This document shows positions 27,001 through 35,163 of a stretch of DNA of 64,000 nt, one piece after another. Origin of the DNA: a virus. The first letter of the stretch is position 1. Every line of letters starts with the position of its first letter. The notes beneath the pieces were generated by a model that did not search any database, was not told the origin of the DNA, and saw only the letters and a list, made by a program, of their open reading frames with translations. The stretch is taken from positions 1 through 64,000 of IMG/VR virus record IMGVR_UViG_3300036770_004568, one strand, 5' to 3'. A program made the position numbers and the translations under genes.

Positions 27001-27663
27001 AGGGCTGGGCAGAAGAATATTGAACTGATTGCCTTTGATGCACTGGGCAATCCTTATGGGTATCTGGCTGGTGAGCTCAGTGGCGTGGTGAACTGGGTGC
27101 TGTCGATGAGTGAGGAGGAGATGCTGGAGTACACCAAGAACGCCACAAACCATATCAAGGTTCTCAAAGAGCAGAAGGCTGAGTTGCTGTCTGAATCCAA
27201 CACTCTGATCGACTGGATGCAGGAGCGGATCGTCTTTGATCCCAATGCCGCAACGGCGGTGGGTCACAAGCAAGACGCTGAGGCGGGTCAGTTCTCCGTG
27301 CGCAATGCCGAGAGCTGGTTGTATGCCTCTTATGTCGATGCCTGCCGCAAAGCCAATGTTCGCGAAGTCGGGCGCCCCAGGTTTGTCCGGTTGCTGGAGG
27401 ACATCTGCATCAACCAGCTGCGGGTCAAGGTGCTGAAGATCAAGGGCAAGAGGACCCGTCACATCTTCAAGGGTTTGGCAATTCGCAAGGCTGATTCGTT
27501 CTATGACGGATTCCCATCGATTGTGGACTATGCGTTCAATGCGGACAAGTGGGAGTATCTGTATGGTTCACAAGAGACCATTGAAGAGCAGTTGAAGCAA
27601 GACCTGGTGCTGGAGCATCAACCGTCCCAACTCAGTTCGGGAATCCCTGATTTACCGTTCTGA
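24097..27663 (+). CDS. primase-polymerase/D5-like helicase interrupted by an intein
   Basis: A replicative primase-helicase. The N-terminus resembles a primase-polymerase domain (GVGVLGGP, then VWVDVDG with the D-x-D metal site, then TLTICSGR). A PriCT-2-like region follows (DDYDTWIMVGQALHS, about 230-300). The C-terminal half is a D5/P4-type SF3 helicase with Walker A GAAGAGK-TSF split after Lys576 by a 280-residue intein, and a downstream TANESLQTTDPSSGLFRRRLTV with the Arg finger. Without the intein it is 908 residues. It replaces T4-type gp41/gp61 in this phage. Confidence 0.88.
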   Translation: MEKRESLKKTLNPGEIKLEWIPKNWPLTPLGAYKNAYIQDWQSNPFSIEEIRTEISQGRCKGVGVLGGPCFNERFGLVWVDVDGQSVQSKIEELSHLPYAEALPDTLTICSGRVGRERRLYKVLAEDFEIFVRNKYSWQTDTPGEKLEILWSNLQGVVMGLHPETSGFYTPDGLGFEWATDLPLIPSWLKDVITSKNARMGGAAKRVTRVEGPGFAFSLIQDSSRDRAMAVEAMWSLPSELADDYDTWIMVGQALHSVDDELLEQWDAWSQQSEKYQPGLCERKWASFNAGSGVGLGTLIELSKRVSNVVYERLERENASLPEDDDLDQIEKIRLEQMMMLEGVVEQTIENTTELHHIHEVLEEVVDVVNDFAGQNLVVDESSLDTDSPEPSLPSLKRNPPVNIMRDMILFKMAGSILYDPTQESYYRYSHRSEGVWGKLSSFEMNSIIQNYLDEMHLPKGYSSGTVQSLMDLLGPRLGQVEWNNKPNLLCFKNGVLDTETMTLMPHSRDFYMVTQLPFDYDPSADCPRTKQWIAYTQFNNEEMVKVLQAWLRAVLLGRHQLQMFLELIGAAGAGKAQPNDARILTPDGWRHLDSIKVGDHVIAADGNPSLVMGIYPQGRKEIFSVVFDDGSVAECCNEHLWQIYIGDNRNHYIWTLGQIQEYLKKCPDARISIPLCQPVQFPVQQIQAEPYAYAREVIDLMNSGSESNKIHCIPIQYRLNTISVRLHFLQGLMDLAGSTREDGMCVFECKEEYFASDLASIIRSLGGKVWVRPQKSRSKKNPVVTYRLEFFLHPMFAPFRLNDEKLVEWRKAYNGFAHTKVIDKITFSRYSEARCIYINNPAHLYITDHFVVTHNTSFSNLCVALVGTENTFSTRLSLLESNRFEVSGAYQKKLIVIADSERYGGSVDTLKALTGGDQIRSEQKFQRQASSFVYTGMLVLTANESLQTTDPSSGLFRRRLTVPFSRSRAGQKNIELIAFDALGNPYGYLAGELSGVVNWVLSMSEEEMLEYTKNATNHIKVLKEQKAELLSESNTLIDWMQERIVFDPNAATAVGHKQDAEAGQFSVRNAESWLYASYVDACRKANVREVGRPRFVRLLEDICINQLRVKVLKIKGKRTRHIFKGLAIRKADSFYDGFPSIVDYAFNADKWEYLYGSQETIEEQLKQDLVLEHQPSQLSSGIPDLPF
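25825..26664 (+). other. intein (280 aa, residues 577-856), class 3 type, with degenerate LAGLIDADG remnant
   Basis: The intein starts at Ala1, lacking the usual Cys/Ser, and ends T-H-N before Thr+1. It has blocks A (ARILTPDGW, LDSIKVGD), B (NEHLW) and F/G (RCIYI...VVTHN). Trp66 two residues after His64, Cys260 at block F and Thr278 before H-N form the W-C-T triad of class 3 inteins. FLQGLMDLAGS at 153-163 is a single LAGLIDADG-like motif with Ala in place of the second acidic residue, so homing activity is doubtful. Confidence 0.88.
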
Positions 27664-27710
27664 ATTCTGGCTATACTATACAAGAGTGTTGATTACCTCG
27701 ACGTTATTAC

Positions 27711-28043
27711 ATGTCTGACATTAAATTCACTTGGACTGTGACCAACCTGGAGCGCCAGTGCGATACGGGTCTGGTGCTTGGTGCTGCCTACATGGTGGAA
27801 GCATCCGATGATGTCTATAAATCCAGTGTGGTGGGCACCATCGAGTTCGATGCTCCTGAAGACGACAGCAGCATCGTTCCCTATTTTGATCTGACCCAGG
27901 ACCTTGTACTGGGCTGGATCAAGGAGAAGCTGGGTGAGGAGAACACCGCCAAGGTGGAAGACGCCCTCAACACGGCTGTCTCTGAGCAACGTCAACCAAC
28001 CCGTGCGCTTGGTATTCCCTGGCCTGTGGCTGCAGCTGCCTAA
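27711..28043 (+). CDS. small phage protein, paralogue of the 33056 gene (110 aa)
   Basis: Begins FTWTVTNLERQ, has a beta-type middle, YFDLTQDLVLGWIKEKLG, and ends QRQPTRALGIPWPV. The gene at 33056 shares this order (FTWTIVDLERY, FDQLTEELVIDWVKRHFG, QPATAAGLPW), so they are paralogues. Function unknown; both border the fibre genes. TATACTATA lies about 35 nt upstream as a sigma-70-like -10. Confidence 0.7.
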   Translation: MSDIKFTWTVTNLERQCDTGLVLGAAYMVEASDDVYKSSVVGTIEFDAPEDDSSIVPYFDLTQDLVLGWIKEKLGEENTAKVEDALNTAVSEQRQPTRALGIPWPVAAAA

Positions 28044-28063
28044 GGCTACATGCATAGATTTAT

Positions 28064-28101
28064 AGCTCCAGTTCTCAACACCAGGGATCTGGAGCTTTTT
28101 T
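28064..28101 (+). terminator. intrinsic terminator
   Basis: AGCTCCAG/CTGGAGCT perfect 8-bp stem with a 17-nt loop, followed by TTTTT, 20 nt after the 110-aa gene. Confidence 0.8.
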
Positions 28102-28127
28102 CTTATGCTTGACGCATTCATCCTTGC

Positions 28128-28134
28128 TAGAATA
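28128..28134 (+). promoter_or_regulatory. late-type promoter motif TAGAATA
   Basis: CTAGAATATG lies 47 nt upstream of the first fibre gene and just after a terminator. Confidence 0.45.
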
Positions 28135-28181
28135 TGTGATAACTCAAGGCATCCATTTGGTTGTGACCGGCTGAGATAAGA

Positions 28182-31046
28182 ATGGCGCTGAAGTTCTCCA
28201 TCAAACCTACTGATCCAGACGATATTCTCTATTCCCAAGCGGGTCGGCCCACGCTTGATCTGCGTTTTGCATCGAGTAAGAGCCTGGTCGATCACGTCTC
28301 AGGTCAGAACCTGATTGATTTTACGCGTGGTGGCAATGGCGTCGGGACGTATGTGGGTGCTGATGGACTGATCAAGAACTCAGTCATTAACCTACTGCTG
28401 CGGAGTGAGGAGTATGATAATGCAAGTTGGACAAAATCAAGAACAAGCATCTCAGCAAATGCCGGTGCTGCGCCAGATGGATCAATTACCGCAGACAAGT
28501 TAGTTGAAGACACGTCAGTCAGTCTTACTCATTTGGCTAGTCAAGACGTAACAGTAACTGCTAACACGACTTACTCTTTCAGTGTTTACGCCAAGGCTGT
28601 TGAGCGCAGTCGATTAAGGATTGACTTTTCCGACGCCTCAAATGGTGCCGATTCCGTCTTCGGCTTATTTAATTTAAGCACTGGTACGGTTGCCAGCTCT
28701 GGGGCAGGTGGTAATGGAACTCTTTCTAGCACTTCGATTCAGTCGGCAGGAGACGGTTGGTACCGCTGCATTGTTGTTGGTAAGTTTAACAACACCGATA
28801 CCGACGGTCGTGTTCTTCTTTACTTAGACAACGGCACTACTATTACCTACACAGGCGATGGCGCCAGTGGATTGTTTATCTGGGGCGCTCAACTCGAGCA
28901 AGCCTCAACCGTAGGCGAGTATGTCAAGACTACGTCTAGCCTCTCCGGCGCCCCACGCTTTGACCACACTCCTGTGACGGGTGAGAGCTTGGGTTTGCTG
29001 GTAGAGGAGGCTCGGACAAACTTCCTGTTGCGCAGCGAGGAGTTCAATGATGCAAGTTGGAGCAAGAACAACGGAACTATTTCTAGTAACCTATCATCTG
29101 CTCCCAATGGTCTTAATACCGCAGATGCATTTATTCCGGATGCAATAACAGGGCTTACCTACTTACAGCAACAGCCTGCACCACTATCGGCTGGTAGTGT
29201 TTACACATTCAGTATTTTTCTAAAAGCATCAGGGTATTCTTGGGTATTTCTTGATGCTTTTGATGGTACCAATAATCGAACTTGGTTTGATTTATCAAAT
29301 GGTACCATTGGTACTGTGACTGCTGGCAACACCTCTACTATTACATCTTATGGTAATGGATGGTATCGCTGTACTCTAACTAGAACTGCTGCACTTACTA
29401 CAGTTAACTATGCGATAGCGGTTGTTACCGGAAACAATTTCCAGAATATTACAGCAAATGGGACATCAGGGATTCTTCTTTGGGGTGCTCAAGTTGAAGC
29501 CGGAGCATTTGCTACTAGCTACATTCCGACTGCTAGTCTTGCTGTAACACGCAATGAAGATGTTGTTAGTATTGTAGGTGCTAACTTTAGGCGATGGTAT
29601 AGGCAAGCTGAAGGCGCATTTTACGCTGAAGCTTGTCCTCTCCTGGAGGCGTCTGTATCATCAATTATCCTAAGTGCATCAAATGGTACTTCGACTGATC
29701 GTCATACAATAACTAGAAACCTGACATCTAGTAATGCGCGTATCTTTTCAAACGTTGCTGGCGTTATTCAGGTTCAATCTGATCTTGGTGTTTGGACTGG
29801 AAAGGGTCGAATTGCCTATGGATATGCTGCAGATAACTTTGCTGGATCCCTCAATGGAGCTTCTCCTGCCGTCGATACTGCAGGATCAGTGCCAATTGTC
29901 AGTGATCTTTATATCGGCAGGCGTTCTGATGCAACAACCAACATGATCAATGGTACAGTCTCTAGAATCGCCTATTTTGACCGACGACTTCCCAACGCCA
30001 CGCTCCAGGCGATCACCAGCAGTACACCTCCTGCAACGTATGGGAATCTGGTTTTGAACAATGCTAATGATCCGGCTGCCATTGCTGGTGTTCAACCCAC
30101 ACTGGATTACCGTTTTGCACGGGATAGGCGTGAGATTGAATCTGTCAGCCTGACGGATAAGCTGACGTACACCGGAGACAATGGCACGTTTGTTGGTTCG
30201 GATGGAACCATTCAACGTGCAACCACCAATGTCCCCAGGTTTGACCATGACCCGGTCAGTCGGCTTAGCAAGGGGTTATTGGTTGAGGTAAGTCGTGAAA
30301 ATCTTATTACTTGGAGTGAACAGGCCGACAATGCTGCATGGCTTAAAGTTCGATGCTCGATCACGCCAAATGCCGCTACCGCACCAGATGGTCTGCTTAC
30401 AGCGGATAAATTAGTTGAAGACACGTCAAACAATACTCACCGGCTGTATGCGTCAAACGCAACCATTACGGCTGGAGCAACTGTTACTTTTTCGACATTC
30501 TTTAAACCTGCAGAGCGATCTCAGATCAACCTTTTTGTTGATGAAGTTGGTGGAGCCAGCTTTAGTGCATATGCTTCTGCGTCGGGAATTTCTGGTTCTG
30601 GTTTTACGGGAACTGGTTCATATCTATCTGGTTCAGTCACTCCTTATCCAAATGGTTGGTATCGAGCATCAATTACTGGTTCATTGGGCGGTGTAATTAC
30701 AGCAATCCGTGAATCTGTATTTACTGCAATTACTAATAACACATCATATCAGGGCGATGGATCTAGTGGTCTTTTCTTGTGGGGCGCTCAACTTGAATCT
30801 GGAACATCTTTTACTACCTATATTCCTACCAGCTCCACAGCAATAACCCGGACCGCCGACTCAGCCGTCATCAATGGCACCGGAGTCATCACCGGCACCT
30901 ACACGATGATCGAAAAGCCTACTGGTTGCGCACTTGTCTCTGGAAGCAACATCAACCTTCAAGCAGGCTATACAGCAGAACGCGTTATGGTCTTTCCTGC
31001 TGCTTTGTCTGCTCAACAGATCACAGATATACGCAATGCGATGTGA
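28182..31046 (+). CDS. tail-fibre/spike-like protein with repeated lectin-like modules (954 aa)
   Basis: A probable virion fibre or spike. Two N-terminal-type modules are visible: PTLDLRFASSKSLVDHVSGQ...FTRGGNGVGTY at residue 26 and a second LDYRFARDR...YTGDNGTF near 640. Each is followed by LLLRSEEYDNASW-type and SGLFIWGAQLE...TSYIPT segments that repeat, typical of phage spike or carbohydrate-binding domains. The last part ends ERVMVFPAALSAQQITDIR, a LamG-like end. It shares modules with genes at 31104, 49197, 50477 and the end of the 55168 gene. Confidence 0.75.
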   Translation: MALKFSIKPTDPDDILYSQAGRPTLDLRFASSKSLVDHVSGQNLIDFTRGGNGVGTYVGADGLIKNSVINLLLRSEEYDNASWTKSRTSISANAGAAPDGSITADKLVEDTSVSLTHLASQDVTVTANTTYSFSVYAKAVERSRLRIDFSDASNGADSVFGLFNLSTGTVASSGAGGNGTLSSTSIQSAGDGWYRCIVVGKFNNTDTDGRVLLYLDNGTTITYTGDGASGLFIWGAQLEQASTVGEYVKTTSSLSGAPRFDHTPVTGESLGLLVEEARTNFLLRSEEFNDASWSKNNGTISSNLSSAPNGLNTADAFIPDAITGLTYLQQQPAPLSAGSVYTFSIFLKASGYSWVFLDAFDGTNNRTWFDLSNGTIGTVTAGNTSTITSYGNGWYRCTLTRTAALTTVNYAIAVVTGNNFQNITANGTSGILLWGAQVEAGAFATSYIPTASLAVTRNEDVVSIVGANFRRWYRQAEGAFYAEACPLLEASVSSIILSASNGTSTDRHTITRNLTSSNARIFSNVAGVIQVQSDLGVWTGKGRIAYGYAADNFAGSLNGASPAVDTAGSVPIVSDLYIGRRSDATTNMINGTVSRIAYFDRRLPNATLQAITSSTPPATYGNLVLNNANDPAAIAGVQPTLDYRFARDRREIESVSLTDKLTYTGDNGTFVGSDGTIQRATTNVPRFDHDPVSRLSKGLLVEVSRENLITWSEQADNAAWLKVRCSITPNAATAPDGLLTADKLVEDTSNNTHRLYASNATITAGATVTFSTFFKPAERSQINLFVDEVGGASFSAYASASGISGSGFTGTGSYLSGSVTPYPNGWYRASITGSLGGVITAIRESVFTAITNNTSYQGDGSSGLFLWGAQLESGTSFTTYIPTSSTAITRTADSAVINGTGVITGTYTMIEKPTGCALVSGSNINLQAGYTAERVMVFPAALSAQQITDIRNAM

Positions 31047-31058
31047 TATCTGATCAAC

Positions 31059-31066
31059 TAGAATAG
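31059..31066 (+). promoter_or_regulatory. late-type promoter motif TAGAATAG
   Basis: CTAGAATAG lies 37 nt upstream of the second fibre gene. Confidence 0.45.
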
Positions 31067-31103
31067 TCGTTAGCAAGTCTCTTCGTTCCAGGGTATTGGG
31101 GTC

Positions 31104-32969
31104 ATGGGTGTCAAGATTACAGGTGCTGTTGGTAAAGATGATGATAAGCTCTATTCACTAGCTGGTACACCTACGCTTGATCTTAGATTTGCATCAACCA
31201 AAAGTCTGACAGACTATGTCTCAGGTAAGAACCTGATCACGTTCACCAGGGCCAGCACTGGGACGTACGTGGACTCCGATGGCGTGATCCGCAGCGCAGC
31301 GACGAACTTGCTGCTCAGGAGTGAGGAGTTTGATAATGCGAGTTGGTCACGTGTGCGGCTAAGTACCGTTAATGCTAATGGAGCAGTTTCCCCTAACGGG
31401 ACGCTTTCCGCTGATGAGATGGTAGTGGACACAGCAAATGGCACGCATTCAATCTATAGTAATACTATTTCCTCTACCACTGCGACCTATTCAGCAAGTG
31501 TTTACCTAAAAGCAGGGACTTCAAACTTTGCCTTTTTTGGCTTGACTGATTTGGCAACAGGTGGTGCTGAAAGAAGGATCAACCTTTCTACGGGGGTCGT
31601 TGATACTGTCAATATCGGAGGAGCAGGTTCTTGGACTTCTGTTTCTTCGACTGTTGCCTCTGTTGGCAACGGTTGGTACAGGCTTACAGTGACGGCAACT
31701 CAGGGGGGCGGTACTAGCGTTGCACTCCAGGTACTTGTCGGAAATTCAAGTGGTCAGCGCACTTACTTAGGAAACAACACAGATAGTGTTTACGCATGGG
31801 GCGCCCAACTAGAACTCGGCTCCACGGCCACAACGTACATCCCAACAGGTGCCACGATCAATTCGGCGCCACGCTTCGACCACAACCCGCTCACGGGCGA
31901 GTGCCTGGGGTTGTTGGTCGAGGAGAGCAGAACCAACAGCATTCGCAACAACACGATGGTCGGTGCGGTAGCTGGTACGCCGGGGACGTTGCCAACGAAT
32001 TGGAGTGAAAGCCTTGCCGGGCTAACGCGAGAAGTTGTCGGGACAGGAACAACAAACGGCATCAACTGGATTGACCTAAGACTCTCAGGTACATCAACTG
32101 GCACGGTTGTCAATCTCTCAATGGAAGCAATCAATGTGGCGGTGGCTGCTGCTGGTCAGAACTGGACCAACTCTTTCTGGATTGCCCGTGTTGGCGGTAC
32201 TACAACTAACGTCACTGGTGTTAACTCACGCATTCGTTCTTACAATTCAACCCCTGCCTTCTTGGGTCAACATGATGGTTCTGCTATCACTTTAACCAGC
32301 TCTCTTGTAAGGCACGAAGCTACCTATTCAAATTTGCCAGCTACAACAGCATTTGTTGAGCCTGTAGTGCGAGTGGTCGTAGCTAATAGCTCTGCCATCG
32401 ACATCACCCTCCGCATCGGCCTGCCCCAGTTAGAGCAGGGGGCATTTGCCACTTCAGTCATCCCCACCACCGGCACCGCTGTCACACGCAGTGCGGATAT
32501 TGCAACTCTATCTGGTACTAACTTTTCGAGTTGGTACTTTCCTGCGCAAGGCACTCTATTTGCATCGATGTCTTCTGCATCTGGTGCTGCATATACGGGC
32601 TATGTTCTTTCTGTAGGTCCTGACTTCAATAATACTATTCAGATGTATCGACAATCTGACACACAGCCTGTTGCGCGAGTACGAGTTGGAGGTGTTGATA
32701 CTTATGGATCTATCGGCAGTGGTCCTGTTTGGACGGGTACAACACTTGGAAAGTTTGCATTGGCTTTATCACCATCTAGCGGACGCCAAGCATTTAACGG
32801 AACATTAGATTCGGCTGGTGATGATCTCAATATTACCTTACCTGTTTCGTCAAGCATGTCCATTGGTTCTCTGGCTGGCTCAAGCATTTTTGCAAATGCG
32901 CACATTCGACGCATTGCTTACTTTGACCGCCGCTTACCCAACGCCACTCTTCAAGCCATCACAACCTAG
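31104..32969 (+). CDS. tail-fibre/spike-like protein (621 aa)
   Basis: Same family as the preceding gene: PTLDLRFASTKSLTDYVSG, FTRASTGTYVDSDGVIR, LLLRSEEFDNASW, then SRTNSIRNNTMVGAVAGTPG and a C-terminal RRIAYFDRRLPNATLQAI that recurs in other fibre genes. The central SRTNSIRNNTMVG block is shared with the gene at 49197, so modules have been shuffled. A late-type promoter motif precedes it. Confidence 0.75.
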   Translation: MGVKITGAVGKDDDKLYSLAGTPTLDLRFASTKSLTDYVSGKNLITFTRASTGTYVDSDGVIRSAATNLLLRSEEFDNASWSRVRLSTVNANGAVSPNGTLSADEMVVDTANGTHSIYSNTISSTTATYSASVYLKAGTSNFAFFGLTDLATGGAERRINLSTGVVDTVNIGGAGSWTSVSSTVASVGNGWYRLTVTATQGGGTSVALQVLVGNSSGQRTYLGNNTDSVYAWGAQLELGSTATTYIPTGATINSAPRFDHNPLTGECLGLLVEESRTNSIRNNTMVGAVAGTPGTLPTNWSESLAGLTREVVGTGTTNGINWIDLRLSGTSTGTVVNLSMEAINVAVAAAGQNWTNSFWIARVGGTTTNVTGVNSRIRSYNSTPAFLGQHDGSAITLTSSLVRHEATYSNLPATTAFVEPVVRVVVANSSAIDITLRIGLPQLEQGAFATSVIPTTGTAVTRSADIATLSGTNFSSWYFPAQGTLFASMSSASGAAYTGYVLSVGPDFNNTIQMYRQSDTQPVARVRVGGVDTYGSIGSGPVWTGTTLGKFALALSPSSGRQAFNGTLDSAGDDLNITLPVSSSMSIGSLAGSSIFANAHIRRIAYFDRRLPNATLQAITT

Positions 32970-33024
32970 TTTTTTAGAGTCTTCTAGCTTGATACAGCCA
33001 TCTTGAATCACCAGATAGTTGAAC

Positions 33025-33032
33025 TAGAATAG
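33025..33032 (+). promoter_or_regulatory. late-type promoter motif TAGAATAG
   Basis: AACTAGAATAG lies 23 nt before the ATG at 33056. Confidence 0.45.
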
Positions 33033-33055
33033 CTAGATGACTCTTGACTGCGGCT

Positions 33056-33661
33056 ATGGCTACTCAATTCACCTGGACGATTGTTGATCTTGAGCGATAC
33101 ACAAAAGATGGTGTTGTCTATAATGCGCACTACACCGTTAATGCTGATGACGGGTGCTATCAAGCCAGTGTGTATGGTTCGATTGGTTTGACACCTCCAT
33201 CTACGGATAACCTCATTCCGTTTGATCAACTCACCGAAGAGCTTGTCATTGATTGGGTGAAGCGTCATTTCGGATCTGACAAGGTCTCAGAGATTGAAGG
33301 CAATCTTCAGGCCCGCATTGATGAGCAGCACCAACCAGCCACGGCAGCAGGTCTCCCCTGGCAATTCGGCAATCCTGAACCTGCTCCTGTGCAGGATGAC
33401 GTGATCACCCCTGAGTCCCTCGACCCAGGGGATGTGGAGGAAGTGTCCGATTCTCCAGTTGAGCCTCTGATCGTTGACGCTCCAGCTGACACCGTTGTTG
33501 AAACCGAAGTGCTGAGCGAAGAAGAGGAAGAGGATCTGGGATACTCCGGTGAAACGGTCTTGATCCGTGCTCGCAACGAACTGGGTCAGTACATTGCTGA
33601 TGATGGGACCACAGAAGGACACAACGAAGCGTGGATTGAAGTGCCGATTGAAGAGGCCTGA
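33056..33661 (+). CDS. small phage protein with acidic C-terminal extension (201 aa)
   Basis: ATG 33056 is chosen over an upstream TTG (33044) because it aligns with the start of the paralogue at 27711. The first ~105 residues match that paralogue. The remaining ~95 residues are an acidic Pro/Glu/Asp/Val-rich extension (SLDPGDVEEVSDSPVE, LSEEEEEDLGY) ending in a short folded-looking tail. Function unknown; the extension is probably disordered. Confidence 0.7.
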   Translation: MATQFTWTIVDLERYTKDGVVYNAHYTVNADDGCYQASVYGSIGLTPPSTDNLIPFDQLTEELVIDWVKRHFGSDKVSEIEGNLQARIDEQHQPATAAGLPWQFGNPEPAPVQDDVITPESLDPGDVEEVSDSPVEPLIVDAPADTVVETEVLSEEEEEDLGYSGETVLIRARNELGQYIADDGTTEGHNEAWIEVPIEEA

Positions 33662-33713
33662 AGCTTAGGTTCAATTTTCAATTATCGATAGACTGGTCAA
33701 AACGTGAAAAACA

Positions 33714-34961
33714 ATGGCCAGGCCTAAGCTCTTGTGGGTTGGTGATATCTGTGCGACCACTGGTTTTGCCCGTGTGACCCATAACATCCTCACGCGTCTA
33801 GTTGATGATTATGAGATTGTGGTTCTTGGTAGCAATTACCATGGGGATCCCCACTCCTATCCTTTCAAGATCTATCCAGCCACCAATCGCTTTACGGGCA
33901 ATGCCTACTTCGGTGAGCTTCGCATCCGTGAAGTCGTGCTTATCGAGAAACCCGACATCATTTTCTGCATCAATGACTCCTGGATCATCAATGACCTCTA
34001 CTCCAAGGTTCATGATCTCCATGAGAAGAAGCTCTTCAAGTTCGTGGGCTACTACCCAGTCGATGGGGTGAACTGGTTCAACGTCCTCTCCCTATCGGCC
34101 AACTCCTGGGACCAGGTGTATGTGTACACGCACTTCGGCTGTGTTGAGGCCAAGAAAGCAGCTCTGGTGCAAGAACCCATCTACCTGCCCCATGGTGTTG
34201 ACACCGATGTCTTTTACCCCCAGGACAAGACTGAATGCCGTAAACGCCTTGGCCTGCCTCACGATGCGTTCATTGTCTTTAATGGTAACCGCAACCAGCC
34301 CCGCAAGCGCATTGATCTGACCATTCGCGCGTTTGCCCAGTTTGCGTTGGATGCTCCCAATGCCATCCTCTATCTGCACATGGGCGCTAAGGACATTGGC
34401 TGGGACATCAAGTCCCTCTTTGGCAAAGAGATGGCTCGCTACAACCTCTCTCCTGCTCGCCGTATTGTTCTCTCTGGCCAGGAGCACCGGGGCGTACAAA
34501 ACGCTTCTATCGAATTGCTGAGGGACATTTATGGTTCAGCGGATGTGGGTGTCAATACCTGTGAGGGCGAGGGCTGGGGTTTGGTCAATTTTGAACATGC
34601 CGCGTGCCAGGTGGCGCAGATTGTTCCCAATCACACCAGCTGCAAGGAGATCTTTGATGGCTATGGAGATCTAATTGATGTGGAGCATACCGTGACCGAT
34701 AAAGACTTTGGGCGCGAGATGTTCTGCATCAATACTGATTCATTGGCGTCACTGCTATACCGACACTACAGCGATCAGGCCTACAACAAAGCCAAGGCTC
34801 AGATGTGCTATGAGCGTGTGACAGATACCCAATTCAGCTGGGATACGATTGCAACCTCACTGAGGACATCCTTGAAGGTGTTGCATCAGAAAGACGATCC
34901 AGCTTCCATTGGATTTAAGAGCGAAGCCAAGACGTTCAAGCAAAAGAAAAAGAAGAAGTGA
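33714..34961 (+). CDS. GT4-family glycosyltransferase
   Basis: A GT-B glycosyltransferase. The N-terminal domain starts PKLLWVGDICATTGFARVTHNIL, with the Gly-rich acceptor loop; the C-terminal domain has FNGNRNQPRKRIDLTIRAFA, ADVGVNTCEGEGWGLVNFEHAACQ (E-G-x-G-L-x-x-x-E, the nucleotide-sugar site) and VPNHTSCKEIFDGYG. The tail is Lys-rich (KQKKKKK). It lies between the fibre region and nrdA and may glycosylate virion or host-surface components. Confidence 0.88.
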   Translation: MARPKLLWVGDICATTGFARVTHNILTRLVDDYEIVVLGSNYHGDPHSYPFKIYPATNRFTGNAYFGELRIREVVLIEKPDIIFCINDSWIINDLYSKVHDLHEKKLFKFVGYYPVDGVNWFNVLSLSANSWDQVYVYTHFGCVEAKKAALVQEPIYLPHGVDTDVFYPQDKTECRKRLGLPHDAFIVFNGNRNQPRKRIDLTIRAFAQFALDAPNAILYLHMGAKDIGWDIKSLFGKEMARYNLSPARRIVLSGQEHRGVQNASIELLRDIYGSADVGVNTCEGEGWGLVNFEHAACQVAQIVPNHTSCKEIFDGYGDLIDVEHTVTDKDFGREMFCINTDSLASLLYRHYSDQAYNKAKAQMCYERVTDTQFSWDTIATSLRTSLKVLHQKDDPASIGFKSEAKTFKQKKKKK

Positions 34962-34980
34962 GGGCATAACAGGGCATAAC
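34961..34980 (+). repeat. 10-bp tandem direct repeat AGGGCATAAC x2
   Basis: Two exact copies start at the last base of the glycosyltransferase stop codon and open the 200-nt leader before nrdA. Possibly a regulator site; no function is known. Confidence 0.6.
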
Positions 34981-35163
34981 AGATTGTGCTCCAACCCTGT
35001 TGCGGCGCCTGCAATCTCGGGATCTAGCTAGGCTGTCTGAGCTTCTTCATCTTAGGATGACAAGACGTCGCAACAAGCAAAGAATGCACCAAGGTCATCC
35101 TTGTTGACAGGGTTTTGCTATCTCTATTGACGTTGCGTAGTCCTACGTTGTTTCATAACTTCT

